Assembly (NCBI GenBank): GCA_964649415.1 | Contig: CAZYSK010000008.1 | Coordinates: 1-64,000 of the forward strand | Source of the DNA: CAZYSK01 sp964649415 | GTDB taxonomy: Bacteria; Chloroflexota; Anaerolineae; B4-G1 | Length of the DNA: 64,000 nucleotides | Direction of reading: 5' to 3' | Shown: positions 9,782-19,377 of the stretch, piece after piece | Numbering within the stretch: the stretch's first letter is position 1 | How the letters are laid out: every line of letters starts with the position of its first letter | The notes under the pieces: generated by a model | What the model was told of the DNA's origin: nothing | Seen by the model: the letters and a program-made list of their open reading frames with translations, nothing else | The model's database searches: none | Made by a program: the position numbers and the translations under genes

Positions 9782-11805
9782 ATCGGCCCGCCGGGGAGAT
9801 ATCGGACTTCAGTTAGCGCTCCTGTGCGACGCGCTGGACATCGGCACGGGAGGCACGTTCCTCTTCGCCGTGTGCGAGGAGGGGGCGCTGCGCGAACTGC
9901 TGATGCGCCACGTGCGGGAGCACGTTGAGGCGAGCGCGGATCGTTCCGATCCGACAGAGGCCGGAAGAGACCTGATTGAGCTCGAACTCTCGCCTGAGCG
10001 GCCCGATCTGGCAGGGCAACTGGCGCAACGGCTGGCCTACGAACGGTCCAGCGAGGGCGATTACCACCCTACCCGGCCCACCGCCGAGCGCGTGCGCGAG
10101 CGCCCTCGCCCGCCGGTCGTGTTCGTGCACACGCGCAAGCTGGCCGACGCGGGCCTGGACGTGGCGCACCTGCCAAACACGCACCCCGAGCGCGCGCACG
10201 TCGAGCAGGTACGCCGCGCGCTGCGGGCACTCAACCTCCAGCGGGAGCGGCTGACCCGCTTCGGTGTGCCGCTCGTCTTCTGGCTCACCCAGGACGCGTT
10301 GGGCCAGGTGACGCACCACGCGGCCGACGTCTTCGCCGCCCGGGGCGGGCTGTTCTTCTTCCAGGCCTTCTTGCAGACGCCCGGCGCACCACCGCCGGTG
10401 CGCGCCGAGGTGAGCGCCGAGTTGCTGGACCAATTCCACCGCACGCTGCTGCCACCGGACGAACTGCGCCGGCGCGCGGCGCTCTATGAGCGGCGGCTGG
10501 CGCGGGAGCAGGCCGCCGGTGCACCTCACTGGCCGCGCGTCGCGCTCCTGTGCCGCGACCTGGCCAACATCCACCGCGAGTTGGACGACTACGCGCGGGC
10601 AGGGGAGTTTCAGGACGCGGCGATTGAGGCGTATCGGGAGGCGATCTCGGAGCTGGAGGCGGAGAGACAGGGGGACAAGGGGACAGGGGGACACGGAGAC
10701 AAGGAGACAAGGAGACAAGGAGACAGGGGGCAGGAGGCGAGAAGCAGGAAGCAGGAAGCAGGAAGCAGGAGGCAGGGGGCGGGAGGCGGAGGGCGGGAGT
10801 GGGCGGAGCTTCAGGTGTGGTTGGGGCTGGCGTACTACGGGCGCATCCACGGGGATCGCGGGAAGAATCTGGGGCAAGCCATCGCTTGCTACCGCGAGGC
10901 GCTCACCGTCTACACCCCCGAGGCAGTCCCGCTCGATTACGCGATGACGCAGAACAACCTGGGGCTTGCCTACGCCGACCTGCCGACGGGTGACCCGGGG
11001 CAGAATCTGGCGCACGCGATCCAGTGCTACAGGGAGGCACTCACCATTTACACCCCCGAGGCTGCACCCCTCGACTACGCTACCGCGCAGAACAACCTGG
11101 GCGCCGCCTACCGCAGCCTGCCAACGGGGGATCGAGGCGAGAACCTGCGGCGCGCGATTCAGTGCTACAGGGAGGCACTCCGCTTCCGTACCCCCGAGGC
11201 GGCCCCTCTCGATTACGCCACCACACAGAACAACCTGGGCAACGCCTACGCCGACCTGCCGACGGGGGACCGGGGCGAGAACCTGGCGCGCGCCATTGAG
11301 TGCTACCGGGAGGCGCTCCGCTTCCGCACCCCCGAGGCGGCCCCTCTCGATTACGCCACCACACAGAACAACCTGGGCAACGNNNNNNNNNNNNNNNNNN
11401 NNNNNNNNNNNNNNNNNNNNNNNNNNNNNNNNNNNNNNNNNNNNNNNNNNNNNNNNNNNNNNNNNNNNNNNNNNNNNNNNNNCCTACGCCGACCTGCCGA
11501 CGGGGGATTGGGGCGAGAATCTGCGGCGCGCGATTCAGTGCTACCGGGAGGCACTCCGCTTCCGCACCCCCGAGACAGGCCCCCTCGATTGCGCCACCAC
11601 ACAGAACAACCTGGGCAATGCCTACGCCAACCTGCCGACGGGGGATCGGGGCGAGAACCTGACACGCGCCATTGAGTGCTACCGGGACGCGCTGGAGATT
11701 CTCACGGCCGAGGCGTTTCCATACCACCACGAAATCACGAAACGCAATCTGGAACAAGCGTTATCCGGTCTAGATCAAATCCAAACAGGAGAAACAAACA
11801 AATGA
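9771..11805 (+). CDS. TPR protein with degenerate NTPase-like N-domain (interrupted by gap)
   Basis: ATG 9771 overlaps the NTPase stop by 11 nt. The N-terminal 290 residues resemble the P-loop-less domain that precedes TPRs in many Chloroflexota proteins: FLFAVCEEGALRELL, then LNLQRERLTRFGVPLVFWL. A Gly/Lys/Gln/Arg-rich stretch (about 297-343) is encoded by an intergenic-type minisatellite. Six visible TPR-like repeats of 46 residues follow, with the core CYREAL...TQNNLG-AY-LPTGDRGENL. A 100-N gap falls inside the repeats, and the frame differs on its two sides, so true length and repeat number are unknown. The frame after the gap ends at 11805 and overlaps the LDH2-type gene by ATGA. Repeats of this kind usually bind protein partners. 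Confidence 0.8.
10661..10800. repeat. GGGGACA/GCAGGAA minisatellite read in frame
   Basis: Units of GGGGACA(A) and GGAAGCAGGA. The same family is intergenic at 14851-14936 and, inverted, at 59893-59943. Here it forms a charged linker of about 46 codons between the N-domain and the TPR array. Confidence 0.8.
10852..11766 (+). repeat. 138-bp tandem TPR-coding repeats
   Basis: Copies are exactly 138 bp apart (CTGCC(G/A)ACGGG at 10980, 11118 and 11256). Internal copies are almost identical at DNA level, which explains the assembly gap. Confidence 0.9.
11383..11482. other. Assembly gap (100 N) in the TPR array
   Basis: A run of exactly 100 N with near-identical repeats on both sides and a change of reading frame across it. 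It is a placeholder, not a measured length. Confidence 0.97.
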
Positions 11806-12905
11806 CAGACATCACTTACATTCCCATGCACGTCGTCGAGAACTTCATGGTAGACGTATTCACCGGCCTGGGCGTGCCGGAGGACGACGCGCGCATCAGC
11901 GCCGACGTGCTCATCACGTCCGACCTACGGGGGATCGAGTCGCACGGCGTGGGCCGGCTCAAGTACTACTACGACCGCATCACGGCCGGCGTGCACCACA
12001 CCCAGACGGAGATGGAGATCGTCAAGGAGACGGAGACGACCGCGCTGGTGGACGGCCACCACGGCATGGGGCACGTGATCGCCCATCGCTCCATGCGCAT
12101 GGCCATGGACAAGGCCCGGCAGTACGGCACGGGCGCGGTGACGGTGCGCAACGGCACGCACTTCGGCATCGCCGGATACTACCCACTGATGGCCGCCAGC
12201 GAGGGCATGATGGGCTTGACCGTGACCAACGCCCGGCCCGCTGTCGCACCCACGTTCAGCACCGAGCCGATGCTGGGCACTAACCCTATCGCCTTCGCCG
12301 CTCCCTCCGACATGGACTATCCCTTCTGCTTCGACGGCGCGACGCCCATCGCCCAGCGGGGCAAGATCGAGGTCGCCGCCCGCGCCGAGAAGCCGGTGCC
12401 GGAGGGCTGGGTGACGGACGCCCAGGGCAATCCACATACCGACCCGGAGCGGATACTGGCGGACTTTGGCAAGGCGCAGGCCGCGCTCCTGCCGCTGGGC
12501 GGCGCGGGGGAGGAACTGGGCGGCCACAAGGGCTACGGGTTGGGCACGATGGTCGAGATTCTCTCGGCCTCGCTGTGCGGCGGGGTGTTCATGAAGGACC
12601 TGCTGGGGTTCGCGCCGGACGGCTCGCGCCGGCCCTACATGCTGGGCCACTTCTTCCTGGCGATAGACGTCGAGCATTTCATCCCGCTGGAGGCCTCCAG
12701 GCGCATCACCGGCCAGATCATGCGCGCGCTGCAGGAGGCGCGCAAAGCGCCCGGGCACGAGCGCATCTACGTGGCCGGGGAGAAGGAGTATGAGGCCGAG
12801 AAGCGCATCCGCGCTCAAGGCGTCCCTGTCAACCCCAACCTGCGCAGGGAACTGCAGTTTATGCGGGATGAATTGGAGATCGTTGGGTATGAGGAGTATT
12901 TCTAG
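11802..12905 (+). CDS. LDH2/malate-type NAD(P) dehydrogenase
   Basis: A 367-residue member of the Ldh2/MdhA/YlbC family of 2-hydroxyacid dehydrogenases, which have a fold unrelated to classical LDH. Visible family motifs are SDLRGIESHGVGRL with catalytic His48, DGHHGMGH, RNGTHFGIAGYY, GTNPIAFAAP and GGHKGYGL. The length is normal. AGGAGA lies 9 nt before the ATG, and the start overlaps the TPR stop (ATGA). It would oxidise or reduce a 2-hydroxy acid such as lactate, malate or a sugar-derived acid, and fits as a last step of the upstream GRE pathway. Confidence 0.88.
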   Translation: MTDITYIPMHVVENFMVDVFTGLGVPEDDARISADVLITSDLRGIESHGVGRLKYYYDRITAGVHHTQTEMEIVKETETTALVDGHHGMGHVIAHRSMRMAMDKARQYGTGAVTVRNGTHFGIAGYYPLMAASEGMMGLTVTNARPAVAPTFSTEPMLGTNPIAFAAPSDMDYPFCFDGATPIAQRGKIEVAARAEKPVPEGWVTDAQGNPHTDPERILADFGKAQAALLPLGGAGEELGGHKGYGLGTMVEILSASLCGGVFMKDLLGFAPDGSRRPYMLGHFFLAIDVEHFIPLEASRRITGQIMRALQEARKAPGHERIYVAGEKEYEAEKRIRAQGVPVNPNLRRELQFMRDELEIVGYEEYF

Positions 12906-12920
12906 GGCGCGGGGTCAGCG

Positions 12921-12975
12921 GTAGGGTGGTAGGTTGGTAGATTGGTAGATTGGTAAATTGGTAGGTTGGTGGGAC
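12921..12975. repeat. GGTAGATTGGTA minisatellite
   Basis: Six or seven copies of GGTAG(A/G)TTGGTA, a variant distinct from the GGAGGTTGGA family, before the TspO-like gene. Confidence 0.8.
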
Positions 12976-13043
12976 GGGGTTGGGGCACGGGGGACGATGA
13001 GGAGGCTGCGCAGGAACACATAATTCACAGAGGAGGGAAATCC

Positions 13044-13823
13044 ATGAACAAGGATAGGCTGAGACAGGTCGTCAACGTGCTGGCGGTCATCGCAACCATC
13101 GCGGTCAACGGGCTGGCCAACGCGCTACCGATCAACGGGCAGACGACTGGCGAGATATCGGATCGCTTCCAGGTATACTTCACGCCAGCGGGCTACGTCT
13201 TCTCCATCTGGGGGCTGATCTACCTGGCACTGATCGCCTTCGCGGTGTACCAGGCGCTGCCCGCACAGCGAGAAAACCCGCGCCTGCGCCGCGTGGGCTA
13301 CCTATTCGCGCTGAGCTGCGTGGCGAACGTGGCCTGGCTATTCGCGTGGCACTACGAGCGCTTCCCGCTCACACTCGTGGCGATGCTGGCGCTCCTGCTG
13401 CTCCTGATCGCGGTCTACCTGCGCCTCGAGATCGGCCGCGCCCAGGTCTCCCCGGCTGAGCGGTGGCTGGCCCACGTGCCATTCAGCATCTACCTGGGCT
13501 GGATCACCGTCGCGACGATTGCCAACGTGACCACGCTCCTGGACTACGCCAACTGGGGCGGATGGGGCATCGGCCCGGAGGCCTGGACCATCATCGTGCT
13601 CGTCGTCGCGCTAGGCATCGCCTCGCTGGTGAGCCTGACCCGGGGCGACGTGGCCTACATGCTGGTCCTCGTGTGGGCCTTCGCGGGCATCGGCGTCAAG
13701 CACGCCGCCACCCCCACCGTCGCGATCGCCGCCTGGGCCATCACGGCGCTGACCGCGGTGATGCTGGTGGTGGGCGCTTTCTTCCACAGACGACGCGCGC
13801 GAGAGCCCTCCCAGGCGGGGTAG
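13044..13823 (+). CDS. TspO/MBR-like tryptophan-rich membrane protein
   Basis: 259 residues with about seven hydrophobic segments, a longer version of the five-helix TspO/PBR fold. Diagnostic segments are FTPAGYVFSIWGLIYLAL (about 51-68) and ANVAWLFAWHYERFPLT. AGGAGG is 7 nt before the ATG. TspO relatives bind tetrapyrroles or act as oxygen and stress sensors; here the ligand is unknown. It is followed after 6 nt by an ABC transporter ATPase, so co-transcription is likely. Confidence 0.8.
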   Translation: MNKDRLRQVVNVLAVIATIAVNGLANALPINGQTTGEISDRFQVYFTPAGYVFSIWGLIYLALIAFAVYQALPAQRENPRLRRVGYLFALSCVANVAWLFAWHYERFPLTLVAMLALLLLLIAVYLRLEIGRAQVSPAERWLAHVPFSIYLGWITVATIANVTTLLDYANWGGWGIGPEAWTIIVLVVALGIASLVSLTRGDVAYMLVLVWAFAGIGVKHAATPTVAIAAWAITALTAVMLVVGAFFHRRRAREPSQAG

Positions 13824-13829
13824 TCGCGC

Positions 13830-14849
13830 ATGCCGGTCATCGAAGTCCAAGGCCTGACCAAGACCTTCGTCACGCGCGAGAAACAGGCCGGCCTGCAGGG
13901 AAGCGTGCGCGCCCTCTTCCGCCCCATCCGCCGGGAGACGCAGGCGGTGAAGGGCATCACCTTTGCCGTCGAGGCAGGCGAGCGGGTGGCCTTCATCGGC
14001 CCCAACGGGGCTGGGAAGTCGACCACGATCAAGATGCTGGTCGGCATCCTGTACCCCACCTCGGGCGAGGCCCAGGTGCTGGGCCGGGTCCCGTGGCGGG
14101 AGCGCAGGCGGCTGGCCTACGAGATCGGGGCCGTCTTCGGCCAGAAGTCGCAACTGTGGTACCACCTGCCCCCGGCCGACTCCTTCGACCTGCTGGCCCG
14201 CATCTACGAGATGGACCGGGCGGCCTACCGGCAGCGGCTGGCCCACCTGGTCGAGCTGTTCGAGGTCGGCGACTACCTGCACGTGCCGGTGCGGAAGCTC
14301 TCGCTGGGAGAGCGACAGCGGTGCGAGATCGCGGCCTCGCTCCTGCACCGCCCGCGCATCCTCTTCCTGGACGAGCCCACCATCGGCCTGGACGTGGTCG
14401 TCAAGCAGCGCATCCGCGACTTGATCCTGGAGCTCAACCGGCAGGAGGGCGTGACCGTCTTCCTCACATCCCACGACGCCGGCGACGTCGAAGTGCTGTG
14501 CAAGCGGGCGATGGTCATCAACCACGGAGAGGTGATCTACGACGGGCGCGTGTCCACGCTGCGGCGGGACTACATCCACACCAAGACGATCTCGCTGAAA
14601 CTGGGGGAGCCCTGGCAGGGGGATGCTCCCTGTGGCCAACCTGGGCGGAAGGCTGAGAGCGACCATCCCGGCGTGGACGTGCTCAAGGTCTCCAAGAGCG
14701 GCTACGGGGTCAAGCTGAAGGTGGACACCCGGGTCACGCCCATCGAGGACGTGGTGGGGCGGCTCCTGGCCCGCTACAGCATCGTGGACATCAACGTGGA
14801 CAACCCGCCGATGGAGGAGATCATCGCGCGCATTTATGAGGCAGGGTAG
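13830..14849 (+). CDS. ABC-2 type exporter ATP-binding protein (COG4586-like)
   Basis: A 339-residue ATPase. Walker A is GPNGAGKST (57-65). The Q-loop region is VFGQKSQLWYHLPPADSF, the signature LSLGE, Walker B ILFLDEP and the switch His TSHD. The long N-terminal loop before Walker A and the QKSQLWYHLP segment are typical of the COG4586 group. That group is encoded with two six-TM permeases, exactly as here (15110 and 16248). The exported substrate is not known for this group. Confidence 0.9.
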   Translation: MPVIEVQGLTKTFVTREKQAGLQGSVRALFRPIRRETQAVKGITFAVEAGERVAFIGPNGAGKSTTIKMLVGILYPTSGEAQVLGRVPWRERRRLAYEIGAVFGQKSQLWYHLPPADSFDLLARIYEMDRAAYRQRLAHLVELFEVGDYLHVPVRKLSLGERQRCEIAASLLHRPRILFLDEPTIGLDVVVKQRIRDLILELNRQEGVTVFLTSHDAGDVEVLCKRAMVINHGEVIYDGRVSTLRRDYIHTKTISLKLGEPWQGDAPCGQPGRKAESDHPGVDVLKVSKSGYGVKLKVDTRVTPIEDVVGRLLARYSIVDINVDNPPMEEIIARIYEAG

Positions 14850-14850
14850 T

Positions 14851-14936
14851 GGGGGACAAGGGGACAAGGGGACAAGGGGACAGGGGGACAGGGGGACGGG
14901 GGGACAAGGGGACAAGGCGACAAGGGGACACAGGGA
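14851..14936. repeat. GGGGACAAG minisatellite
   Basis: About ten copies of GGGGACA(A/G) directly after the ATPase stop. The G4 runs could form a G-quadruplex on this strand. Confidence 0.85.
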
Positions 14937-14986
14937 AGAGCGGCCAGGATGGCCGCGATCCGAAGAGGGGCACAGAGCAGTCGGGA

Positions 14987-15084
14987 TGGCGCGGACGTGG
15001 ATCGTGCGCCCGCGGCAGACCCTAAAGGTGTCAGAAAACCTTTAGGGTCTGATGGCGCGGACATTGATCGTGCGTCCGGCGGTC
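14987..15084. repeat. CTAAAGGT inverted repeat framed by GCGCGGACxTxGATCGTGCG direct repeats
   Basis: AGACCCTAAAGGT (15017-15029) and ACCTTTAGGGTCT (15038-15050) pair perfectly. The hairpin sits between two copies of a GGCGCGGAC-TGGATCGTGCG-type direct repeat. It lies between the exporter ATPase and the first permease. Confidence 0.8.
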
Positions 15085-15109
15085 CGAAGTAGGATAAGGA
15101 AGGGGAAAG

Positions 15110-15943
15110 ATGACGCGGACGCAGACGTCCGTTCGGCGGTACGGGTTCGTGCTGTGGACGGCGGCGCGGCAGCAGTGGGTCTACCGGGCTGAAATGGCGA
15201 TGCGGGCAATTCAGATGGTGCTGTTCATGGGCGTCTTTATGGCGCTGTGGAGCACGGCGTTCGGCGTCAGTGGACAGGGGGATCTGGCAGGCTACCGGCT
15301 GCCGGACATCGTCTGGTACCTGGCGATGACCGAGACGATCACGCTCTCGTCCTCGCGGATCTTCATCGAGATCAGCCAGGCAGTCCGGGCGGGGGACCTG
15401 GCCTACACACTGGCGCGCCCGTTGAGCTACCCCTTCTATCAACTGGCTAACTCGCTGGGCGGATCTGCCCCAAGCTTTGCGATCAACCTGCTGACGGCGG
15501 CGCTCGTGGTGAGCCTGGGCACAGGCCGGATACCGCTGCTGGGCGGGACTGAAAGCGTGGGAAGCCTTCCGGGCCTGCTCGCTTTCCTCGGCACGGCGGC
15601 GTTGGCCCTGGTGCTGGACTCTCTGGTGGCCGTCCTCATCGGCCTGCTGGCCTTCTGGATCGAGGAGGTGACGCCGGTGTTCTGGATCTACCAGAAGCTG
15701 CTCTTCACCATCGGCGGGCTGTTCCTGCCGTTGGAGATGTTCCCGGACTGGGCGCGCAAGATCGCCGAGTGGCTGCCATTTCAGTTCGTCGCTTACGTCC
15801 CGGCCCGGACTTTCGTCGCCTTCGAGCCCGGTTTCGTGTTGCGAGCAGTGACCGGCCAGGTGCTCTACGTGGCGGCGTTCGCGGCGCTGGTCGTGCTCGC
15901 CTGGTGGCGAGCGCAGCGGAGGCTGGTGGTGCACGGGGGGTAG
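15110..15943 (+). CDS. ABC-2 exporter permease 1
   Basis: 277 residues with six predicted membrane spans, matching the ABC-2 permease partner of COG4586 ATPases. AAGGGGAAAG precedes the ATG. The first ten codons (TRTQTSVRR) are encoded by a copy of the dispersed GCGGACGCAGACGTCCG element, so the N-terminus may have been created or replaced by the repeat. Substrate unknown. Confidence 0.85.
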   Translation: MTRTQTSVRRYGFVLWTAARQQWVYRAEMAMRAIQMVLFMGVFMALWSTAFGVSGQGDLAGYRLPDIVWYLAMTETITLSSSRIFIEISQAVRAGDLAYTLARPLSYPFYQLANSLGGSAPSFAINLLTAALVVSLGTGRIPLLGGTESVGSLPGLLAFLGTAALALVLDSLVAVLIGLLAFWIEEVTPVFWIYQKLLFTIGGLFLPLEMFPDWARKIAEWLPFQFVAYVPARTFVAFEPGFVLRAVTGQVLYVAAFAALVVLAWWRAQRRLVVHGG

Positions 15944-15959
15944 GCAAGGTGGGGAATGA

Positions 15960-16065
15960 AGAAATGACAAATGAGCAAATGAGCAAATCGGCAAGTCTGC
16001 AAGTCAGCAAATCGGCAGATCGGCAAATCGGAGAATCTGCAAGTTGGCAGGGGGGCAGAGGGGAG
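15960..16065. repeat. GCAAATCG/GCAAGTCT octamer repeats
   Basis: At least twelve degenerate copies of an 8-bp unit GCA(A/G)(A/G)TC(G/T) fill most of the 300-nt space between the two permease genes. A matching patch lies at 40256-40310. An IR follows at 16174; no gene is seen here. Confidence 0.8.
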
Positions 16066-16173
16066 ATCGGGGGGGCGGGGTAAGCGCGCCCTTGGGATAG
16101 GTGTATACGGAGACGGATCGGCATATGGGGAGGGTGCGGCTTCTTCTCGTCGCATGCTGTGGAGGTTGGAGAG

Positions 16174-16207
16174 AGAAACCAGGTTTTTCGGAAAAAACCC
16201 GGTTTCT
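16174..16207. repeat. AAACCAGGTTTT inverted repeat, copy 2
   Basis: AGAAACCAGGTTTTT pairs with AAAAACCCGGTTTCT, with one G-T mismatch and a very short loop. The T-run makes a terminator-like structure between the two permease genes. Confidence 0.8.
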
Positions 16208-16247
16208 GACGAGCATCTATGGGTGGGTATAGGGGCGAATAAGGCGG

Positions 16248-17045
16248 ATGATGTCATCCGTGGTGAAGACGGCGCGGCTGGTGTGGGGGTATTTCCGGCA
16301 TAACCTGATGTCGGCGATGGCCTATCGGGGGGCCTTCGCCCTGCAGGTGGTCGGCATGATGCTCAACAACGCGATGCTGCTGTTCTTTTGGTGGGTGCTG
16401 TTCAACCGGCTGCCCACGCTGCGCGGGTGGGACCTGGCGGGCGTGATGCGGCTCTACGGGGTCGTCGCCGTCGGCTTCGGCGCGGGCACGGTGGTCTGCG
16501 GCAACGCCTTCCTGGTGGCGCGCGTGATCGCCAGCGGCGACCTGGACTACTACCTGGCGCTGCCGGCGGATCCGCTGGTGCACGTGCTGATCTCGCGGAT
16601 GTCGCTCCCGGGCTGGGGAGACCTGCTGTTCGGCATAGCGGTCTTCGTCATCGCCGCGCCGGGCCAATGGCGCAACCTGCCGCTGTTCCTGCTGCTGGGC
16701 CTGATCGCGGGCCTGGTCCTGGTCGCGTTCAGCGTGTTGGTAGGCTCGCTGGCCTTCTGGGTGGGCAACGCCGACAACCTGGCCACGCAGGCCGTCAACG
16801 CCATCGTGACCTTCAGCTTGTACCCGGTGGAGATATTCCCCGCTGCGGTGCGGGTGCTGCTCTACACGCTCATCCCGGCCGCCTTCATTGGCTCTTTCCC
16901 GGCGGCGCTGCTGACCGGCTTTGATTGGGGGCGGCTGGCGATGCTCGTGACCTTCACGATCGGGATCACGCTGGCAGCGCGCTGGGTCTTCGGGCGCGGG
17001 CTGCGGCGCTACGAGTCGGGGAATCTGGTGACGGTGCGGGGGTGA
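16248..17045 (+). CDS. ABC-2 exporter permease 2
   Basis: 265 residues with six predicted spans, the second permease expected of the COG4586-type exporter. Either of two adjacent in-frame ATGs could start it (16248 or 16251). Its 3' end overlaps convergently (37 nt) with the tail of the transglutaminase gene on the other strand. Together with 13830 and 15110 it forms a complete heterodimeric exporter. Confidence 0.85.
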   Translation: MMSSVVKTARLVWGYFRHNLMSAMAYRGAFALQVVGMMLNNAMLLFFWWVLFNRLPTLRGWDLAGVMRLYGVVAVGFGAGTVVCGNAFLVARVIASGDLDYYLALPADPLVHVLISRMSLPGWGDLLFGIAVFVIAAPGQWRNLPLFLLLGLIAGLVLVAFSVLVGSLAFWVGNADNLATQAVNAIVTFSLYPVEIFPAAVRVLLYTLIPAAFIGSFPAALLTGFDWGRLAMLVTFTIGITLAARWVFGRGLRRYESGNLVTVRG

Positions 17046-19375
17046 TGGGCGGAAGTTGGAGGTTGGAGATTGGAGGTTAGAGGTTGGAGGTTGGAGGTTG
17101 GAGGTTGGAGGTTGGAGGCGAACCTGATCCGGCGGATGAACCGCAGTGGAAGGAAGCAGCGCAGCGGGCCGCGCAGGCGTGCCCAGAGCTGCTGTACGTC
17201 CGCCTCGCCCGGCGCTGTGACGGCGTGCCCGCCGTAGACGTGCGCGGTGTAGAGTGACGCCAGATCTGCCAGCGCAGACTCGACCTGGGCCGCCCATTCC
17301 CTCCAGCGATCGCCCCACCGCCCGGCCCATTCCGCCCAGGTGTGCAACTCCGCCGCCAGCGCCGCAGCGTACTCGCCCGGCGTGAGTGCCGGATCGGGCG
17401 GCAACCCCAGGCGCCTCCCGGCGCGGCCAACAAAGCCCCACACCAGCGGCAGGCTGAAGACCTGTGCCGCCCGGCGTCTGCGCCGGTGAACCCACACAGC
17501 AGCAGCCACGCCCATTCCAACCAGCGCCACCAGGCCCAGCCCTAGCGCCCGCCGGCGGGAACGCACCACGCGGGCGGGTGGCCCGGCAGGCCCCGGCAGT
17601 GCCCCTTCCGGCAGCGGCGACTCCTCCAGAAAATCGGTCACCGCTTGAGCGCCCGTCGGCTCGAAGCCGATCCACCCCCAACCAGGGAAATAGACCTGCG
17701 GCCAAGAGTGGCCGTTGCGTTGGCGCACCAGGTAGGCACGATTGGAGAAGCTGTACTCCCCACCGAGGTACCCGGCGGCCAGCCGCGCCGGGATACCGAC
17801 CGCCCGGGCCATCACGACGAAAGACGTGGCGTAGTAATCACAGTAACCCTCGCGCAATTCGAACAGGAAGTAATCGGCCACGTCCCGGTCCTCCGGCGGC
17901 TGCTCGACGTCCAAGGAGTACGGATAGGTGCGCAGGTAACGCTCGAGCAACCGCGCCTGCTCGTAGATCGTCTCACCCTCGGCGACGACGTCCCAGGCCA
18001 GGTCAATCACGCGCTGGGGCACGTCTTCGGGCAGTTGCAGATAGCGCTCCGTGATCTCGGACGGGTAGAGCGGTGGGACGGCGCGCAATCCGCCCGCCGT
18101 GGGCGTGGGCAGGCGCGACACAAGGGTGTAGCTGATCGTCTCGGAGGCCAGCCGCGCCAGGTCGCCCGGAGCGTGCCACAGCGCCTCGACCGGCTCCCCT
18201 GTCCATACGGGGACGGCCAGTGCATACAGCGTGTTACCATGGGGAGCGGTGAACTCGAAGCGCTGCTTCACCTCGCGATAGGCCGGCGGGGCGGGCAGCG
18301 GCAGTTCCCCCTCCACCTCCTCGCGGGAGTCCACCGTCGTCAACCAGCCCCGGCCCGAGTAGTAGTCAAACGTCCCTCCCTCCCAATAATGGCGCAGCTC
18401 CTCGGACGCCCCGTACGGCGGGTCTACGGACGGTGGCGGCGGCGTTTCATCAGTCCACACCATCATCACGATATCTTCGAGCAGGTCGGGGCGCCCCCCC
18501 AGAAGATGTGTCTGCGGCAGGTAGCTGCTGGCCCCCGTCCCCACCCCGTCCCCACCAGGAAGGCCGCCCTCGGGAGGGGACACGCCGCCGAAGAGTCGCT
18601 CACTCGTCTCATCCACCCGGGCCGAGGGTTCCCTGAAGGTACGCCAGAACCAGTCCGATATGCTGCTCACACTGAACTGCGGGGCGAGGAGGCTGATCAA
18701 GGCCAGGGGCACCGCAATCAACGTGGCCACAGCCACGGTCACTGTGCTCAAGTCGGTAGGATAGTCCACCTGAGCGGCGTCCCACGCACGCCGCTCCCCT
18801 CGGAGGTGGCCAACCGCCAGCATCAACAGCCCGCACGCCAATTCCCCGGCCAGCCAGAGGGCGCCATCCCCAGAATAGAAGACCGACACGGCGCTCAGTC
18901 CCACAAGCAGCAGAAACGCCGTCATGGGACGATGGCGCCGGTAGAAGGCCCAGGAAGCGAGAAGGACCGCTCCCCAGCACAGCAGGGCGACGTAGAAGAG
19001 GAAGATGTCGGGGTCGTCACTCGTGCCCCCACCGAAGGCCGCACGCAGCCATACCACCCAACGCCGCGCGAAGCCAAAGGCCGCCTCCGCGCCCCCGGGC
19101 AGGAACAGCACGTCGTGAGCCGCGACGCTGAGCGCCGCCAGGAGGCCGAGCGACACACCCACGGATAGCCATATAGCCCAGCCCCAGTCCTCGCGCGACG
19201 CCAGCCAGCGCCCAAGCACCAGCGCGACGAAGGCCACCAGCACCCAACCCTCATCACCGGGGACCCAGGAGGCATCCAACGCGGTCAACGGCAGACACAG
19301 CACCGTGGCCAACAGCAGAAGGAACGTGCCCCACCCCTCCCGAGGCCACAGTCGCCTGAGCAGCCACTCCCCCAC
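17009..19375 (-). CDS. Membrane transglutaminase-like protein (TgpA-like)
   Basis: About 788 residues from a GTG that has GGGGAG 7 nt upstream and lies 2 nt after the DUF58 stop. Several N-terminal membrane helices precede a periplasmic or external transglutaminase core. The triad is visible: Cys in EGYCDYYA (near residue 511), His in NGHSWPQVYF and the acidic FEPTG segment. A further helix and a cytoplasmic DUF4129-like region follow. The last 30 or so residues (SNLQPPT repeats) are encoded by a minisatellite. Such proteins are usually encoded with DUF58 and a MoxR ATPase; DUF58 is present and MoxR is absent. The substrate is likely a cell-envelope protein. Confidence 0.87.
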   Translation of the reverse strand: MGEWLLRRLWPREGWGTFLLLLATVLCLPLTALDASWVPGDEGWVLVAFVALVLGRWLASREDWGWAIWLSVGVSLGLLAALSVAAHDVLFLPGGAEAAFGFARRWVVWLRAAFGGGTSDDPDIFLFYVALLCWGAVLLASWAFYRRHRPMTAFLLLVGLSAVSVFYSGDGALWLAGELACGLLMLAVGHLRGERRAWDAAQVDYPTDLSTVTVAVATLIAVPLALISLLAPQFSVSSISDWFWRTFREPSARVDETSERLFGGVSPPEGGLPGGDGVGTGASSYLPQTHLLGGRPDLLEDIVMMVWTDETPPPPSVDPPYGASEELRHYWEGGTFDYYSGRGWLTTVDSREEVEGELPLPAPPAYREVKQRFEFTAPHGNTLYALAVPVWTGEPVEALWHAPGDLARLASETISYTLVSRLPTPTAGGLRAVPPLYPSEITERYLQLPEDVPQRVIDLAWDVVAEGETIYEQARLLERYLRTYPYSLDVEQPPEDRDVADYFLFELREGYCDYYATSFVVMARAVGIPARLAAGYLGGEYSFSNRAYLVRQRNGHSWPQVYFPGWGWIGFEPTGAQAVTDFLEESPLPEGALPGPAGPPARVVRSRRRALGLGLVALVGMGVAAAVWVHRRRRRAAQVFSLPLVWGFVGRAGRRLGLPPDPALTPGEYAAALAAELHTWAEWAGRWGDRWREWAAQVESALADLASLYTAHVYGGHAVTAPGEADVQQLWARLRGPLRCFLPLRFIRRIRFASNLQPPTSNLQPLTSNLQPPTSAHHPRTVTRFPDS
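17052..17118. repeat. GGAGGTTGGA minisatellite forming a protein C-terminus
   Basis: Seven near-copies. On the - strand they are in frame with the transglutaminase gene and encode a repeating SNLQPPT tail. Confidence 0.85.
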
Positions 19376-19377
19376 GT

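Noticed and set aside
17645..19168. 507-codon + strand frame opposite the transglutaminase
   Set aside because: No recognisable domain and runs through the well-supported - strand coding sequence.
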